In this document: one piece after another, positions 35,426 through 49,900 of the stretch
Position numbering within the stretch: the first letter of the stretch is position 1
Layout: each line of letters starts with the position of its first letter
NCBI GenBank assembly: GCA_037389465.1
Contig: JAZARR010000296.1
Location: forward strand, 620,001 to 684,000
Reading direction: 5' to 3'
From: Baylisascaris procyonis
Taxonomy: Eukaryota > Nematoda > Chromadorea > Rhabditida > Ascarididae
Length of the DNA: 64,000 nucleotides
Program-made: the position numbers and the translations under genes
Notes under the pieces: model-generated
What the model saw: only the letters and a program-made list of their open reading frames with translations
What the model was told of the DNA's origin: nothing
Databases searched by the model: none

Positions 35426-37636
35426 CTGAAATATTTCAAATTTATCTAACATTCAACGCAGAAAACCCATTTCTCAAGAGAAATTTATATAAATACTAAC
35501 CTCTTGTTATAAAATTCTACAGAAGTATGTAAATACAAATTCATTGCTGTGTTATATTCTACAGAATTATGCACGAACAATTTTATAGAAATTTGGTAAC
35601 AACCATCTTCCCCTTTACATAATTCCGCGAAATCATGTGCACATAAACCTCTCTCAAATAAATCCTTCCCTCTTTGGAGCTAAATGAAAATCCTTCAATG
35701 AAAATGACAACGATTTGCGGTGAATGCCCTTACTCTAGCGTGAATTTCGCCCGAAAAGCTTTCGAAAAAATATCAGAAAGGTGACTAAGGAAAATTCCGA
35801 AAAAATAGATTGACTACGTTACGATGTTCGTGATCCTCTCTTGCTTTGCCTCAAGAAATGGTAATTTATTCATCCAGCATAAACGAGTAAGATTCCCTTC
35901 AATAAGATAAACACCAAAGATTGAACTAATTCGAATCATTTCACACAGGAAACATTTAGTATTTATGCAAAAATTTACACTTTATCGCAATTAATTTATG
36001 CAAAAACTTTGTAAACTTCTTTTACTACACTCGACTTTTATTCACTGAAAAAGTTTCTTTTCAGCAGGGAAAACAAACATAAAACATTTCCATCACTGTT
36101 GATCTTCTATAAGAAAAAAAGAGTTTTCCTTTCAGAATTGAGAAACGAAAAATCTCACGAAACTTGCCTGAATCGGTTAATTGTTGAGCGTTTATATATT
36201 CATAAGTATCGCTATTCATCTCCGATAATAACGATTAGCTTGAGTATAGAAAACGAAATTTTCTTTAAAAAAAAATTGACGAATTTAATATTAATGATTG
36301 ACTGCCTGCTCTAGTTGCAAAAAAAAGCATAGATTTTTTAACAGCATGGATTAATGATGACAGCCGGTTGATCGAACTTTTAGCAAAAATATTTCACCGT
36401 ATATTTTTGAAATATTTGCAACAACCGGTGCTCGATCCTCATTTCATTACTTTGGTTTTCATGTTTATTCGGATCAGTATCCGCTGAATACGAAACAATT
36501 TCAAAAATCTCCATCCTTTTCTGCCTTTGTTGTTGTATTAGTTAAATGAACTGTAAATGAGCTAGTCAAAGAGGGTTTCTTTCTATCCACTCGGTAAACA
36601 TCACTGAACCAATGAAATTTCTAAGACTAGCATACACGCATTATTGCCGATGTGCGATCAACGAACTGCCTTGACTCTAACTATTAGTTGTTGCGAAAGT
36701 ATCTTTGATTATATGCGATTATATTTAATAAGTGAAAACCGACGACATGATTCAACTGGATACAATTCAGTGATACCGTTCGATACGTTAAAAATGTTTT
36801 ATTTTTCTCTCTTAAAAGAGAGAATCGTATAGACCTGAGATATAGAATAAATCAAGGAAGAAATTCGGCATCCGACTGGCATCTTTTTGTTCATCGACTA
36901 TCTTAAATAATGGAGAATGGAACTTTTAAAAATAATTTTAGCTACTTAATCCATCATCGTTGATAAAATCCACTTCAAATCTAGGCTTGTACCACTAACA
37001 ATGCGAATATTTTCTAACAAACGAAAACAGAAAGTGTGACACAACACGACAAAATTCCAATAGAGACCAAACGATATAGAAGCAAATAAGAGTATAATAA
37101 AATAGCGAACAACGTTCTTTTTTTTTTTTCACATTACAATAGTGATAACAAATCAATAGGATCAAAAAATCACGACAGTCAAATGCTGCGCATCACGCTT
37201 CCAATTTGATATTGCAGTCGATCAGCAAAGTGAGGAGATATGATTCATCGTGTAAATATTCGACAACATTAACATGCTGCATTTTAATAGGTTTATTTAT
37301 GTTTACAGAGAAAAAACACCATAGAATATGATCACATTTAGAAAGAAATCGATTAAATGTGCTTTGATGAATTACATTTGATAAGCAAAGAAATCTTTGG
37401 AAATATGCGGTGGAATATTTAATATATCGCAATTGGCTTGACAGAATATCGGCAAACTCATAAATACTCAATGAGCGAAAGCAAAAGAAATTTTTCACTG
37501 AATTTTCCTCTTTTTTTCATAGATTTTCGCTTATTTATTTCAGAATAAATGGAGAAATATATATGAGAAAAAGTTGATATGATATTCACTTTTGCAATTC
37601 GATCAACTCATCAATATGTTTCATAAACCGCCAACA

Positions 37637-37667
<31 letters not shown>

Positions 37668-40347
37668 CGGAATAATACTATTGAATTTTAATCGCTCGTG
37701 CAAGTCTTTATAAAAAAAAAAATTCGTTTTTTTGTGACTCAACCAATGTGAAATAAAAATCTCGCCAAACGCGCACAATTTTGTGGCACCATTAGATATG
37801 TATAACTCTCGTCATAGTCGTCCGATCGTAATAAAGGAGGTTTTTGACGACTATCCAAATGTGACCATAGTTTCAATGGTTCCATGCAGTACAGATAAAC
37901 TTATAGGCAGACAGATGTATACTCCTACACATAGGCGTGACGTTGTAATACGCACTCCGCGCTTTATATACACATATTTGCAACAGCAGATCGAAAATTT
38001 TTTTGATCATCTTACCATTCGTTAATTGATTATTTGAATGGTATATAAAAATATTATAGTTACAATCGCTTCATTGGAACCAATCAGTCGCAACATACCT
38101 TCAAATTTGTTACGTATTTTGATTTTCTTGGCTTCACAATATTATGCAAATTACGCAAAAAGCAAGCAAAATCTTTCAAAAATGAACAGCATTTTGTGTC
38201 ATTTGTGCTCTAGAATGGTACTGGAATCTTTTCAAAACTATTACCAACTAGGCCATTCACGTCTTGCTTAGCAGTTTTTGTCTTCAAGGCATTCAGATCA
38301 CTACCAAGCTTTGTATCTCGGTGTCATCAGGTATGAAGATACCCAACTGTGATGTTCTAGTGAAATCTGAAAAGATAAGGTGGGAAATTACCCATAAAAT
38401 GCAAGTCGTTGCATTAACAGCTGCATTCATATGCAAAATTAATTTTAAAGCTATACATTATTCAGCGAATAGAATGCAATCTGATGTTTGATGCTAAGTT
38501 GCTCAACATCACTTACATAAAACAAATATATGAGTCAATGAATATTTGAATTACAAAAGCTTATCAAATTCTCCGAAGAGGAAAACATTGATGGTTGCGT
38601 TAAAAGTTAATTTTTTAGGCATCCCAAATGGCACTCCGGTTTTCCACGTTAAGCAAACCGTCTATCTTCTTGTGTTGTAGCCAGCAAATAGTTTTCAAGG
38701 GGTTATCGGTTAATCAGCATTTATCATTAGCACTCGACGATCCTCTTTTCCCAAGACACTACTTAGGTGGCAAAAGCTTTTGATCATTCATGCATTTATG
38801 TATACTACTCCAATTCCTGTTTAAAACCTCTTGTTCCTCCAAGTAACATTGGTTGAGTGACACTAAATACGCCTCAATAATTCCTTAGGAAGCGTCAATG
38901 TTGTAATTTTCGCTTCGCTTCCTTTTAATTTTTTGAAGACTGCTAGCCGCATTTGCAACGGGCTTCGTAAACAGGCGGACACAAGGTTTCAAAAGAAGCA
39001 AAGAGAAAATTGTTAACTCGAAAATAGTTGGAAGTTTCACGAAAAATGGACTCAACGCCCGAAGTTTCGACGTCAAACTCAGAAATAGGACTTCCTCCCT
39101 CAAATTTTCTCCACGTCGACCATTGATAGATATGTAAAAATTTTTCGATTCAACTATACTATCAACTAACCACATAAATGCAAAGTCTCCCAAATTGCTT
39201 TCCGCGAATTACTTCCAACAACTAAGCTTTTAATACGTTTTGATGTAACCAGTACGATTTGAAGTAATCAATACGGTACTCGTGAAGTGTTCGCATATTC
39301 CGGGTTATACATAACACGTTGACTTATTTGAATACGTGGAATGATGAATGAGTATTACCAATCTTTTTGGCATATTAGATACAAATAATTTGAAGTAATA
39401 TGTTCCCTATTATTTATAACAATAGTAGTATATGTCGAAATGTGCATGGTATGAAAATATCCTTTTCATAGAGGTTTCAGGGGATCGTTTTAAATGAATT
39501 GCTCTTTCTCATTTTTGCATTTTTGCACCCAACGGGAGAGAGGATATCACTAAGCTGAATATATAATAAAAACGATCGACTTAAAATTTTATAAAGTTAT
39601 ATACAAAATTATTTCATCAATGAGCATATCAAGTGAAGTTATCTCAATAGCGAATAAGCAAATAGCACATGAGAGAATTAATGCGCTACTCGCCGATACA
39701 AAAACTCGTAGAAATATATGCAAATTAAGTCACAGATGAAACAATGCTAACACCCAACCCATTTGTAGTACTCAATATTACGCTCTAGTTTCTAACGAAA
39801 ACAGAGTAACACTATAGTATTAGAGCACTGCATAACAGGTTAAGTGTTAATGCCTAGACGAAAGGATAAATTGTAAAAATCACATAAACAAAGAACGTGT
39901 TATAATAAATTAAATAAAAATGAGATAAAACATGCACCGAATTACACAGTCAACATTATACAATTATACAATTATTGTGATGCAGTGAAAGCTTTAATGC
40001 CACATATTTATTATCAATATCACAAGTATTACGGCAATAAAAATAAGATTACAGAGCACATCGAGGTGTCATCAAATAACCGAACAGCTTGGGATAATCA
40101 TTTAAGAAAAACTCCCATTCGTTTAGCACATGACTTTGGGCCAATTCGTTATAGCGTTACATAACAATAGACATTTTGTTGTTATTTTGCATTGTTGCGA
40201 TAATTTTGTCCTATAACGTCATGGGATAACAACAATTTTCTATTATAACACAATCGAATAGCAGCAGTGATATATGCAGCGTTTCATATAAGATGCACTG
40301 ATATCTTTAACGCAATGAATTAGCATGAATGCGATCCTTATTAAAAA
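35426..40347. other. Mostly non-coding region between membrane-protein gene and formin
   Basis: Likely holds missing 5' exons of the minus-strand membrane-protein gene, but none could be fixed. Open frames at 38885-39193 (minus) and 38038-38491 (plus) lack family matches and splice support. One short plus-strand frame at 37798-38025 looks coding. A short (AT)n run lies at 37637-37668. Confidence 0.4.
37798..38025 (+). CDS. Small hypothetical ORF
   Basis: 75 codons from ATG to TAA with exon-like codon choice in an AT-rich surround. It contains YNSRHSRPIVIKEVFDDYP and ends QQQIENFFDHLTIR. An ATTAG directly before AT-ATG could be an acceptor. No family recognised, no membrane segment. It may be a small gene, a 3' exon of something to the left, or a transposon remnant. 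Confidence 0.3.
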   Translation: MYNSRHSRPIVIKEVFDDYPNVTIVSMVPCSTDKLIGRQMYTPTHRRDVVIRTPRFIYTYLQQQIENFFDHLTIR

Positions 40348-40518
40348 GTGACACTGCATGATTGCCAGCAGAAATTCGCAAGAACAGTAAACACTATCCC
40401 AGAAGCAATGCTATGCAGGCATAAGTCATTCAGACTAGTCAACAGAGAAACTCGAAACGCCATAAACCGCCTGTACACTGAAGCTGCAAAAATGGTGCTG
40501 GATATTGCTGCAACATAG
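40348..40518 (+). other. Coding-like fragment, 56 codons
   Basis: Plus-strand open stretch ending at TAG 40516-40518, with acceptor-like TTGCCAG at 40357-40363. It contains FARTVNTIPEAML and RETRNAINRLYTEAAKM, amphipathic and exon-like in composition. It lies about 400 bp beyond the formin stop codon. No start codon; origin unknown (exon of a plus-strand gene, or remnant). Confidence 0.25.
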
Positions 40519-40915
40519 GACTGGGTCATGAATGAAAGCGGATTCGGTAGTTTCCGGTAGGAAGGAAATCCTCGGAATGGCCGAAGAGGAAGGTATTATG
40601 ATCGAGGTTTGGGTCTCCAAATCCTTCGACCTTGAAAGCCTCTGATTGTATGCCTTGGAAACCAGCGACCCAATTCTAATTTAAGTACTAAGGATTTCAG
40701 AGTAAAGTTGTAAAACATTTATGCGATACATAGGCAAGTTAATTTGCGATTTGATGAATGCAAAAGTGAAGCACTCTTATAAATATTTCCTTTAAAAAAG
40801 TTCGATTTTTTTGCGTTTGAGGCGATCATAAGAAGAAATCTTAGTGAAAATATTCCGAAATTGTTGCGGCAATGAAACAAAATCGAATAATTACAATGAA
40901 ATGAAAATCGAACAA

Positions 40916-43900
40916 TCATTTCTTTTGTTTCCTTCGTGAGCGATATGATGAACGTAATCGAGATAATTCTTCAGAAAATATTTCACCACTTTGTAACGCG
41001 TTTACAAGTTGATCGAAATCACGAGTGCGATTCTCACGACGCCGTGCTGTAAGAGCATCTTTTAAGTAAGTCTAGGTAGATGCTTCGAGATAACAACATT
41101 CGATAAGTGTATCTTCCACGTCTGGATGATCCTCTACAGCTTCCTCTATGAAACTTTGGCTCGTTTCGTTATATTTATGGAAGTATTAAAAGGAAACAAT
41201 TGTACACTTTTATTCCGAATATGAACTCCTCATTTGCCCTTTACCTGTACAACTTGTTGGACACCACGAATTCGGCAAATTGTATACTACTAAAGTGAAT
41301 AGGTTAAGGGAGTTGTTGTATTTATGGTACAGATGGCAAACGTGGACGCTGTTTGCAGACACCAAAATTGATGCTTAGACTATGTATTGTTGATAAAGTG
41401 TAAAGATATCGTTCAGAAAGTATTTTTGAGTTAAACATAAATATGAGGCAATAAGATTTGGAAAATGGCTAATATTTTTTTGAATGAATATAAGCAACGA
41501 ACATTTTTTAGCGAAGATTGAACGTGCAAGTGTTTGCTTCTTAATTCTTTCGATATCCTCTCGTTCTTGCCAAATTTGATGAAGGCATTCGTTGAATGAA
41601 TTGAGAAATTTCGATAGAATACTAAAGAATTCATCGGGTGAATTTAGTGTTGATTCCTCACCGAATAATCGCACACAGTCACCGAACTGCAATTATTCGC
41701 ATTATGAATGCATCAAAATTTGTTTCCATCATAATCCAAATATAGTTTATTGATCGTTAAATCACTAGATACTATTATACCTCTTACTACGACTAGCATA
41801 AAATGTGTTATATTTAATGTGCTATATTTGCACTTGAACTTTCCAAACTAAATTAACACACGCGTGTTATATTTAATACGCTTTATTCACATTTCAACCC
41901 CCCCCCCCCCGCAAACCAAACTATGTGCCCCGAATCCTACTGAATTACACTCTTGTCGTCAGATGTTGAAAAAACCTCAATATATGATTTGCGATCGCTT
42001 GCAGAAGTCATATTAGTGGCAATGTGCGCAGATTGTAAATAACCTTTTTATTCATTTCAGAGAACTTTCGGTCGACATCCATGAAGTCGTTGGTCACTGA
42101 GCCGAGGAAATTTGAGAGTGTTGGTACGAGTCGGTCCTCGTTGCCTTTGCCAGAAGTACTCGCCTCAGACACCTCGTGCTGTCCATTGCGCAACTCATCC
42201 GATACATTCGCTAAGCAGCTACGAAGTGATTGCAGCTCTTGTTCGATTTCCACACGACTAAGAAACTATTATATTTAGCTGATTAACATTAACTAGTTAA
42301 TACTTAACAAATTACCGCATACTTGAAAAATATTCCAAAAACAAATATTTCCCTTCTAAAAAGTTGGGAAGCATTACGGATAACTCACAAGTCAACATTA
42401 GAAAGTAGTGAAAGTCTTGGGGAATTGATGAAAAATGCTTTTCTAATCAAACGCAAAGCTCATCATTTGTGTTCGTTCATTTACTGAAAACTCCGAAATT
42501 CATAACTAAACCTTTCTACTGGACGGGGTTGTGAGGAAATGCATATGGCTTAGCATTAAGTCATATGGACAATAATCAAGTGAATTATCCACAACACTCA
42601 TTTGACCGCCGAAGAAAGCAAACCTGTTGAGATTGCCATTTAGGAGGAAAAGAGAGAAAAAGAGTTCTAAGCTCCCATTCTTTTCCAATACGAAACATAT
42701 CTCTTTAATCATATTTGCAGTAGGAAAGATCCCTTTTGAGAATACGTTGAATTTATAGTATATAATTGTATTTATAAATTCTCAATAGGCTTTTCATCCT
42801 TTCATTGTGCATTCGAATTCAAATTCAAGACCTCCCACCGTTTTCGAATAGTTGAACTGAAGAGTGCTTACATATTCATACATTATCGTCTATGTGTGAA
42901 ACAAACTGCTCCATTGAAACATCCCTTATTAAGGAAGCCTACATGAGCAGAATCAGGTTATCTATATTAGCCGAAAATGATATTTATATGAGCTGAAACT
43001 TTTGCTTGCATGAACCGAATTGTTACATAAGAAAACGAGTTAATTAAAATATCAAAGGTCAGTACGATCAATCCTCATGACCTACTACAAGGTGATTTGC
43101 ACTAACCTATGTCTCGCAGCATCGTGAACACCACCAAAGTCACGTTTTAAACGAAGAATCTCAGGGAATTTGCTATCGGCAATTTGAATAATATAATGAA
43201 GAAGGTTTCGATCAGATCGTAACGAATTGCGAACGTCCGTTAACAATCGTAGTGAATCCAACGTGAATCCTTCAATGTAATAAGGTATTTTTAGAGGATT
43301 TCATAGCCGAAAAGAGGAGGAGAGGCGTCCTGGTGAAAATCTACGGAGAAGGGGCTGCAAAGTGAATAAGTCATCGAAGAAAAGACCCAAACGAATCGTT
43401 TCAACTTGTCTGTTTCCTTTCTTTCTCAACAGATGGTAAATATTACACAACTGCTGAAGTGTTCAGGATTACAAAATGGGAATGTGTCATCCACTATACA
43501 ATAGCAATTCGACATTCACTTCGACTAGATAATGCTGACAGTTCTCTAATAATAAATAATGGAAATTATCAAAAATGACCGGAAGCCAAGTGAGTGGTCA
43601 CTCGATTGGCATCTTGCAAAATACACAAACTTGCTTGTAATTGCTGCACGATGTCATAACAACTATAGCAATTCTTCAGATAAGGCAATCAAAGGCAGCG
43701 CCAATTAAACGTGCAAATAAGTGGACAGGCAAAGGGACGCATATAGATGTGAATATCGGCGATTATCAAATGGGCGAAGGAAAGAAAATCGTAAACAAAC
43801 CGAATGCGTTGCCGTTACGTTTCTCATAGTTGAGATAGTTGCCAACTGCCAAAATAAGCCGTAGAAGATATCTGAGACGCTTACTATTCGATACAGATAC

Positions 43901-46900
43901 AGATGCGTTGCTCACTACTGAAATGTTGGCACTCAGTTTGCCATTGAATATGCAATTCAATTAGTGTAAACTTCTGCTTGACTATAAGCTCTTGCGTTGT
44001 TTCGCTACAGCAGAGTTCAGTTCTTACCACTTCCCTCATCCTAACTTCCCCTCTCCTCCTTCCCAAAGGGCAATTTTCGATCCCCCATTTCGTGCTGAGC
44101 GTAAATTTGCAAAGATTTTTACTCGCTCTCAAGTCTCGAGTGCAACATCTTTTGCCACTTTGACCTGCAAAACTAGACGAGCAAATACTGCTGATCACAT
44201 ATAACGAATAGACTACTTCAAAGGATTTGAAACATTGTCAAACAATAACAAATTCCCCTCTGCTTTCTAGACTGTATAAACACCTTAAGCGAAAAAAAAA
44301 GAAAGAGAAAAAAGAAAACAATGAGGCTGAGCAATCTCTAGAAATGACCTTGAATATTCGATGCGACATCATCAAGCCTTTCTTTGAATGAGGTGATAAT
44401 GAACAAACATTGTAGCCGTTGTTCGTACCGTGGAATGCTAAAAAAAATACATACAGTCTCGCAATAAAAAAGAAAGTTCAGAGTCATCAACTCATGACAC
44501 ATAAAAATTGACTCATATTCCTCAATGAACACCATTTTATGCTAATATGACTGAAAATGAATTGAAATGTTTTAGAAAATCCGTTTTAAGCTGTAAAAAT
44601 ATGGAATCTATGTGCGGTTACATGGGTGGATGCAATCTACAACGCATCTTCATCACTTCAACAAATCCCACTTCGACGTGTTTGCTTCAATATCAATTAC
44701 GGTCAACATCACACGACAAAAATTTCGTGCTCAATGTTTTCGTAACTTTTCAAAACATATAAATATTCGAGATGAATTCAGAAGAACACATTCTACATAA
44801 CTCATAAATTTCTCCAACAAGCCTATATTTTAGGACTGTGAATATTGTGAAGAGCTAGACGATAGTTTTCTGCAACTTTTTAGCAATTCCTTATTGGTAC
44901 TTGTAATGCAAATTGACGAAAAAGTGCTTATACTGAAGAACAGTTTTATGATCATCTACATATTAAAAAACCCTCCTCTGATAACTACAAATGGTAAATA
45001 GTAACGTAATCCAACTCACTTGCTAACTTCGTAGAGAAAACGATCGGCGATCGCAAGTACCGACGGTGTTCTAAATCGTTCAACTGTCTCTCTCAAATGC
45101 GAGATTTCTTCATTTGTTGGAATGAACTTCAGCATCTGAACAGTGATTTGAGAGATGTGTCTATACAGAATGCATCGAGAATCGTTAGATGAGCATACCC
45201 TCACAATAATCAACAATGACTGCATGCTTATTCAGCAACGTTTATTTACCAACCTACTTCGTGTGGTCATAGTTGTAGAGGTCAATTGCGCATTGATGCT
45301 AAAATACTGTGCCTAAAAACTTGAATGATCTGATCAGCACTAGAAAGCTTTTTGCTATTGATCTTAAGATTGATGGATCAACCAGTGATCCCGTTTTGCG
45401 TTTTAGAGAACTTCAATGTGATTTTGATCGTACCGCCTTAAGCAAACATCGTCCGACGTTTCGCAATCGGTTATAAGCAGCGAAAAATGTCTGTTATTGC
45501 ATGCTGGTGTGAAACATCAGTGCAGTTTACGAATCTTTGAGGTTTTGATTGCTACTGTCAATTCCATCCCAGATTTCGGAGTGTTCTTCGTTAGTAAATT
45601 TTTAGCACTGAAGACTGGTTGTGGTAGAGTGACACCTGTGATGTTGAAGGTCACAAAGTGCTGCATTCTATGAGAAATTTAGTATAGGTGCAGTGAATAT
45701 TATTATAAGGACTTCATTATCGCCCTATTCTTGAATATCATTGTCCAATTTGGTCGCCATTTTTGAAATTATAAAATTTGTAAAGATGTTCCATGAGAAA
45801 AGCTTTTCGAAAAGTTTTTTTTCGAATCTATACTATCCGAACTATGAAAACCATGTACGTAATTCGGTCTAAAATCGTTTCGATATCGCTGCCTTGAGTT
45901 AGACCTCATATTGTACTTGAAATTATTAAAGATTACTCTGATACGGCGTTCGATTCAATGTTCTGTAATTCTGATCGATGTTATTTATTACGAGCTCATA
46001 GCTCACAATTATTTCAACGAGTCTCAATTTTGAATTCAATTTATAGCCACTTCGTTTATTTGATTATCCGAATGTGAAATATACTTCCTGTTGATGACAT
46101 TTTAATGCTTACTATGTTTGCATTCGCTAATCGCCTAAAGCCAATTCATTCTTAGCGCGAATCTCCTACTTTATGTTTAATTAAGACTGACTTTTCAATG
46201 ATCATAACCAAACGCATAACCGCTTCTTTTATTTGATTTCATAATTTGAGTACTTTTAATCTCGTTTATAATACGAAAATTTCAACAACAACAAAAGAAA
46301 GGAATGTCATAGTTAATGCGTTATAAAATTGCCAACGATTTCAATAAAGAAAAACAACAAATCAAAAAGAGTACTTTTTATGTTGAATGACTTGATATTA
46401 CTGCATAATCGATGCAGTTTCATAGTTGAATTTAATTCTACTTTCGAATAAATGGAAATAAATATTTGTCACATATGTTGCATACAAAAAAAAAAAATTT
46501 CTGTTTATATTTTTGCGTACAATCAAAACAATTACTGATTCTAGCATTACAAGATGAATAAAAGTTCGTTAACGTAACCTGGAATATGCAATGTGTCAAA
46601 TAGTCTACCAACAACTATAGTCTACCAACAAAAAAAAAACTAGCTGGAAAAGTGTTTTATTAGCGAAACAATGCTACATACCTGTTCGAGCATATCGCGA
46701 GGTAACTCTCCATATTGATCCATTGATAGCAATGCTCTCGTAATCTGTTTATTGGTGAGACGTAATTTCGAGAGCATAATGGTGCAATTTTGTGCTCGTC
46801 GTGGTTCGATTACCGAAATTGATGAGCCACCACGATACTTGCGCCGTAATGTCTCGCTCACCGACTCAGCCTCATCGACGGTGCCTTTTGCCATTACAAA

Positions 46901-49900
46901 GTTCTTTGACAATTCCACTAAATCCAGCTGCAACTTAGCCTTAGCGTTAATATTCTCCTTGTGTAAAAAGATAGCACTTGCACTTATATAAAATGCGTAA
47001 AAATGAGCAGTAAGAAATGCTGGATTTACTTGATTCCTCGATCCCTTGAAACTTAGCGCATTCACCGAAGAGTTTCTGCTTAGATATGCTCCCTTACGCA
47101 TTTATTTTCTACTAACATCCGCCATGCACTACAAGCGTAATAACAGCGTCGTTAGTGAAGTTTCTGTACTCAAATTAGTTTTATTTATTAATTAAAGTGC
47201 TGTATAGTTGCTCGGGCAACTGATGGTTCTGATGTCAAGTTTTTAAATGGGTGGAAGGTCATCAAAATATAACGAGCCGAAATATTGCACTATCATCATC
47301 CCAAGTTAACTACCAAAAGACTGTAATACGTCACGTGGGTTGTGCTATTAATTTCGCAGATGCATTTTATTTAATCGGGTTCATATCCGATTGAATACCC
47401 TGATTACTGATTTCAAAAGTTGCCTTATTTCTTTGCCGTTTCAATAGTGCGTCAGATAACGTTTTTTTTTTCATTAAAGTAACCAAGCGAAGTAATCGAC
47501 ATCACTAATAAGAGCTTTAATGCAATCGAAGTCAAATAATATGTTTAGAATTATAGCGCACTACTCTATCACTTTTGTTTTGCTTAAAGACGATAGTTTA
47601 ATTTTTTTTTATTAAGTTGCTTTGAATAGTGTCCATCAAAAAATGTCACTGTAGCCTCACTTAGGCAGCAAAATATGATAAAATAGCCTGGAAATAATGT
47701 TTGGAATCTGTTTAAAGATAATAAATACGAAAACGCAACCTGTTGATACAGCTTCTCGTCGTCGATTTTTTCCCAGATAGTACCCGCAATTTTTTCGTTG
47801 GGAATCACTGTCCAGTTGATCGACTTCAATGGACCACTTGGTTTCGGTACATTTTTCTTGACGAGCGGCTGTGTATAAATAGCTCCGCCGAGAATCGTAA
47901 GCTGCTGCGATGAAGGTGGAGGTGGAGGCGGTGGTGCGATAGGTGGGCATACAGGTGGCAATAACAAAGGTCGAGGCGATTGACGAGGATCCGATGGCGA
48001 TAAGGAATCGGCACTATTTCTTTAAAACGCCTCTCCATAATTTTTTTTTTTTAATTTTAATTATTATAATACCCACTTGTTTTTATGCTTGAAATAAGAA
48101 ATTTTATACGTTTAGTTGTGAAGGCAAATGTTTGGTGAGGCAAAAGTAAGACGACTAATCAGAAATGGGATAAAATTTTTCTTTTTCACCTATAATTTTG
48201 AATTTCTTGTAAAGCTGCGAACGATCTTTATGATTCGATATCCACTTCTAAATTTCGAATTTCTTATAAATTTCACTACTATAATTTCTTCTAAATATTC
48301 ATTTCTTATATGTGATATGATACTCTAAATATGTGATACTCTTCACTAGTATCGATTTCGTCAAGTGCTTCTCATTGTCCAAGTCAATAGGACCACTTTA
48401 AATATCAAAGGTATCGTTTTAATTTATTGAGACCGGAAAAGCCCTAAAAAATCGTAAATATGGAACGTCCAACTAGCCTACATACATGCTTCAAATTCTG
48501 TCAAAGTTAAGATCAGGCTCGAGATGTGCTGAGTTAGTAATTAAACTTTCATAACAATTAAATTGCAGTTATGAATGAACAATGCTAAACAACCATTGTG
48601 ATGGTGAACAGGAATAAATATGAAGAACAGGAAAAAAGATGGAAATTTTTAGACTTTTAAAACTGGTATTTCCGATTTCAGAAGGAATTTTGAGAAATTC
48701 GAATGCACCTTCGAAGATGAAGATAGTACCAAACTTTCAAATTTAGAAAAGCGAATTCAACTACAGTAGAAAAAAATCCTTGAAAGTTCAAAGATATTAG
48801 CAAACTTTTTAGCAACTGACCTCGAAAACTGATAAATGATAATTTCTGAATATCTGATGAAATCGTATTTCATTGATAGACACCTTAAGAAGGCAATTAG
48901 ATTTGGTCTAAAATAGGTCAATTCGCTAACAAGTAAATTATTCATAGAAACTTAGTTTACAAGCTTGAGGCAATAGCTCTCTCACCCTGAATAAATGGAG
49001 TGCCCATCGGTATCAGCAAGTCGATTCTGAAGCTCAATAACACTCGTTCGCTCTCTTCGTAATTCCTCCTCCAGTTCCTCATACATCTGCTTCAGTTGAT
49101 CATATTCATGTTCAGTGTGCAATCTAGATGAGATATTTATCATTTCTATGATATCACTGATAATGATATCGATAACAATTCAACAAGCTTTAACAGATAG
49201 TCCATTCTATGATTTTATAAATCTCTTATAAGTAATTTTCAAACACGATAAAATTCTCCCCCAAAAAATGTTGTAATAAAAATTCATGTTTCGATCAGCG
49301 AATTATACTGTGCTATCATTGGTCGCAACAATTTCAAATATTATACTTGAGCCTAGTTTCTTGAATAAAGAGCGTTTTTATGATAATTTCTACTAGTAAA
49401 TTTACCACGCTGGTTTGCAGTTTGTATCGCTGCAGCATGATATATGGCAGTATTGAATAGTTCAGAGGCAATTTTCTTAAATAATTAATAGTAAAAGGAG
49501 TCATTTCTGTATTTTACTCCCCTCTCCTCCTCCCTCCTTTCTCCCTCTCTCTTTCTCTTTCTTTCTTTCTCTCTCTCTCTCTTTCAAATCAACACATGAA
49601 AAATTCAATGCAGGGTTGCACGACATTCCAACATACTAAACGTTTTGATTCGAGATTCTCGAGTGGCAGTCACCTTGATAGAATCTCATTAATATCGATG
49701 TTGGTAATGGGCTGGTTTACTTCAGTGTAGACATCCATTGTCGACTGCAGACTCAACTGCTGCAACACCATATCGAACAATCTGCAAGTGAAATTAGCAT
49801 TTTGTTGCTGGAATCGACGATCCTATATGGCGATTTTTGGGGGAACCAATACCACTTAGTCCATACCAAATTTTTTGGAGAAGCCATTGAAAACTTCTAT

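Noticed and set aside
38885..39193. 102-codon minus ORF with a hydrophobic stretch
   Set aside because: No splice phase linking it to the membrane-protein gene and no recognisable family; may be chance.
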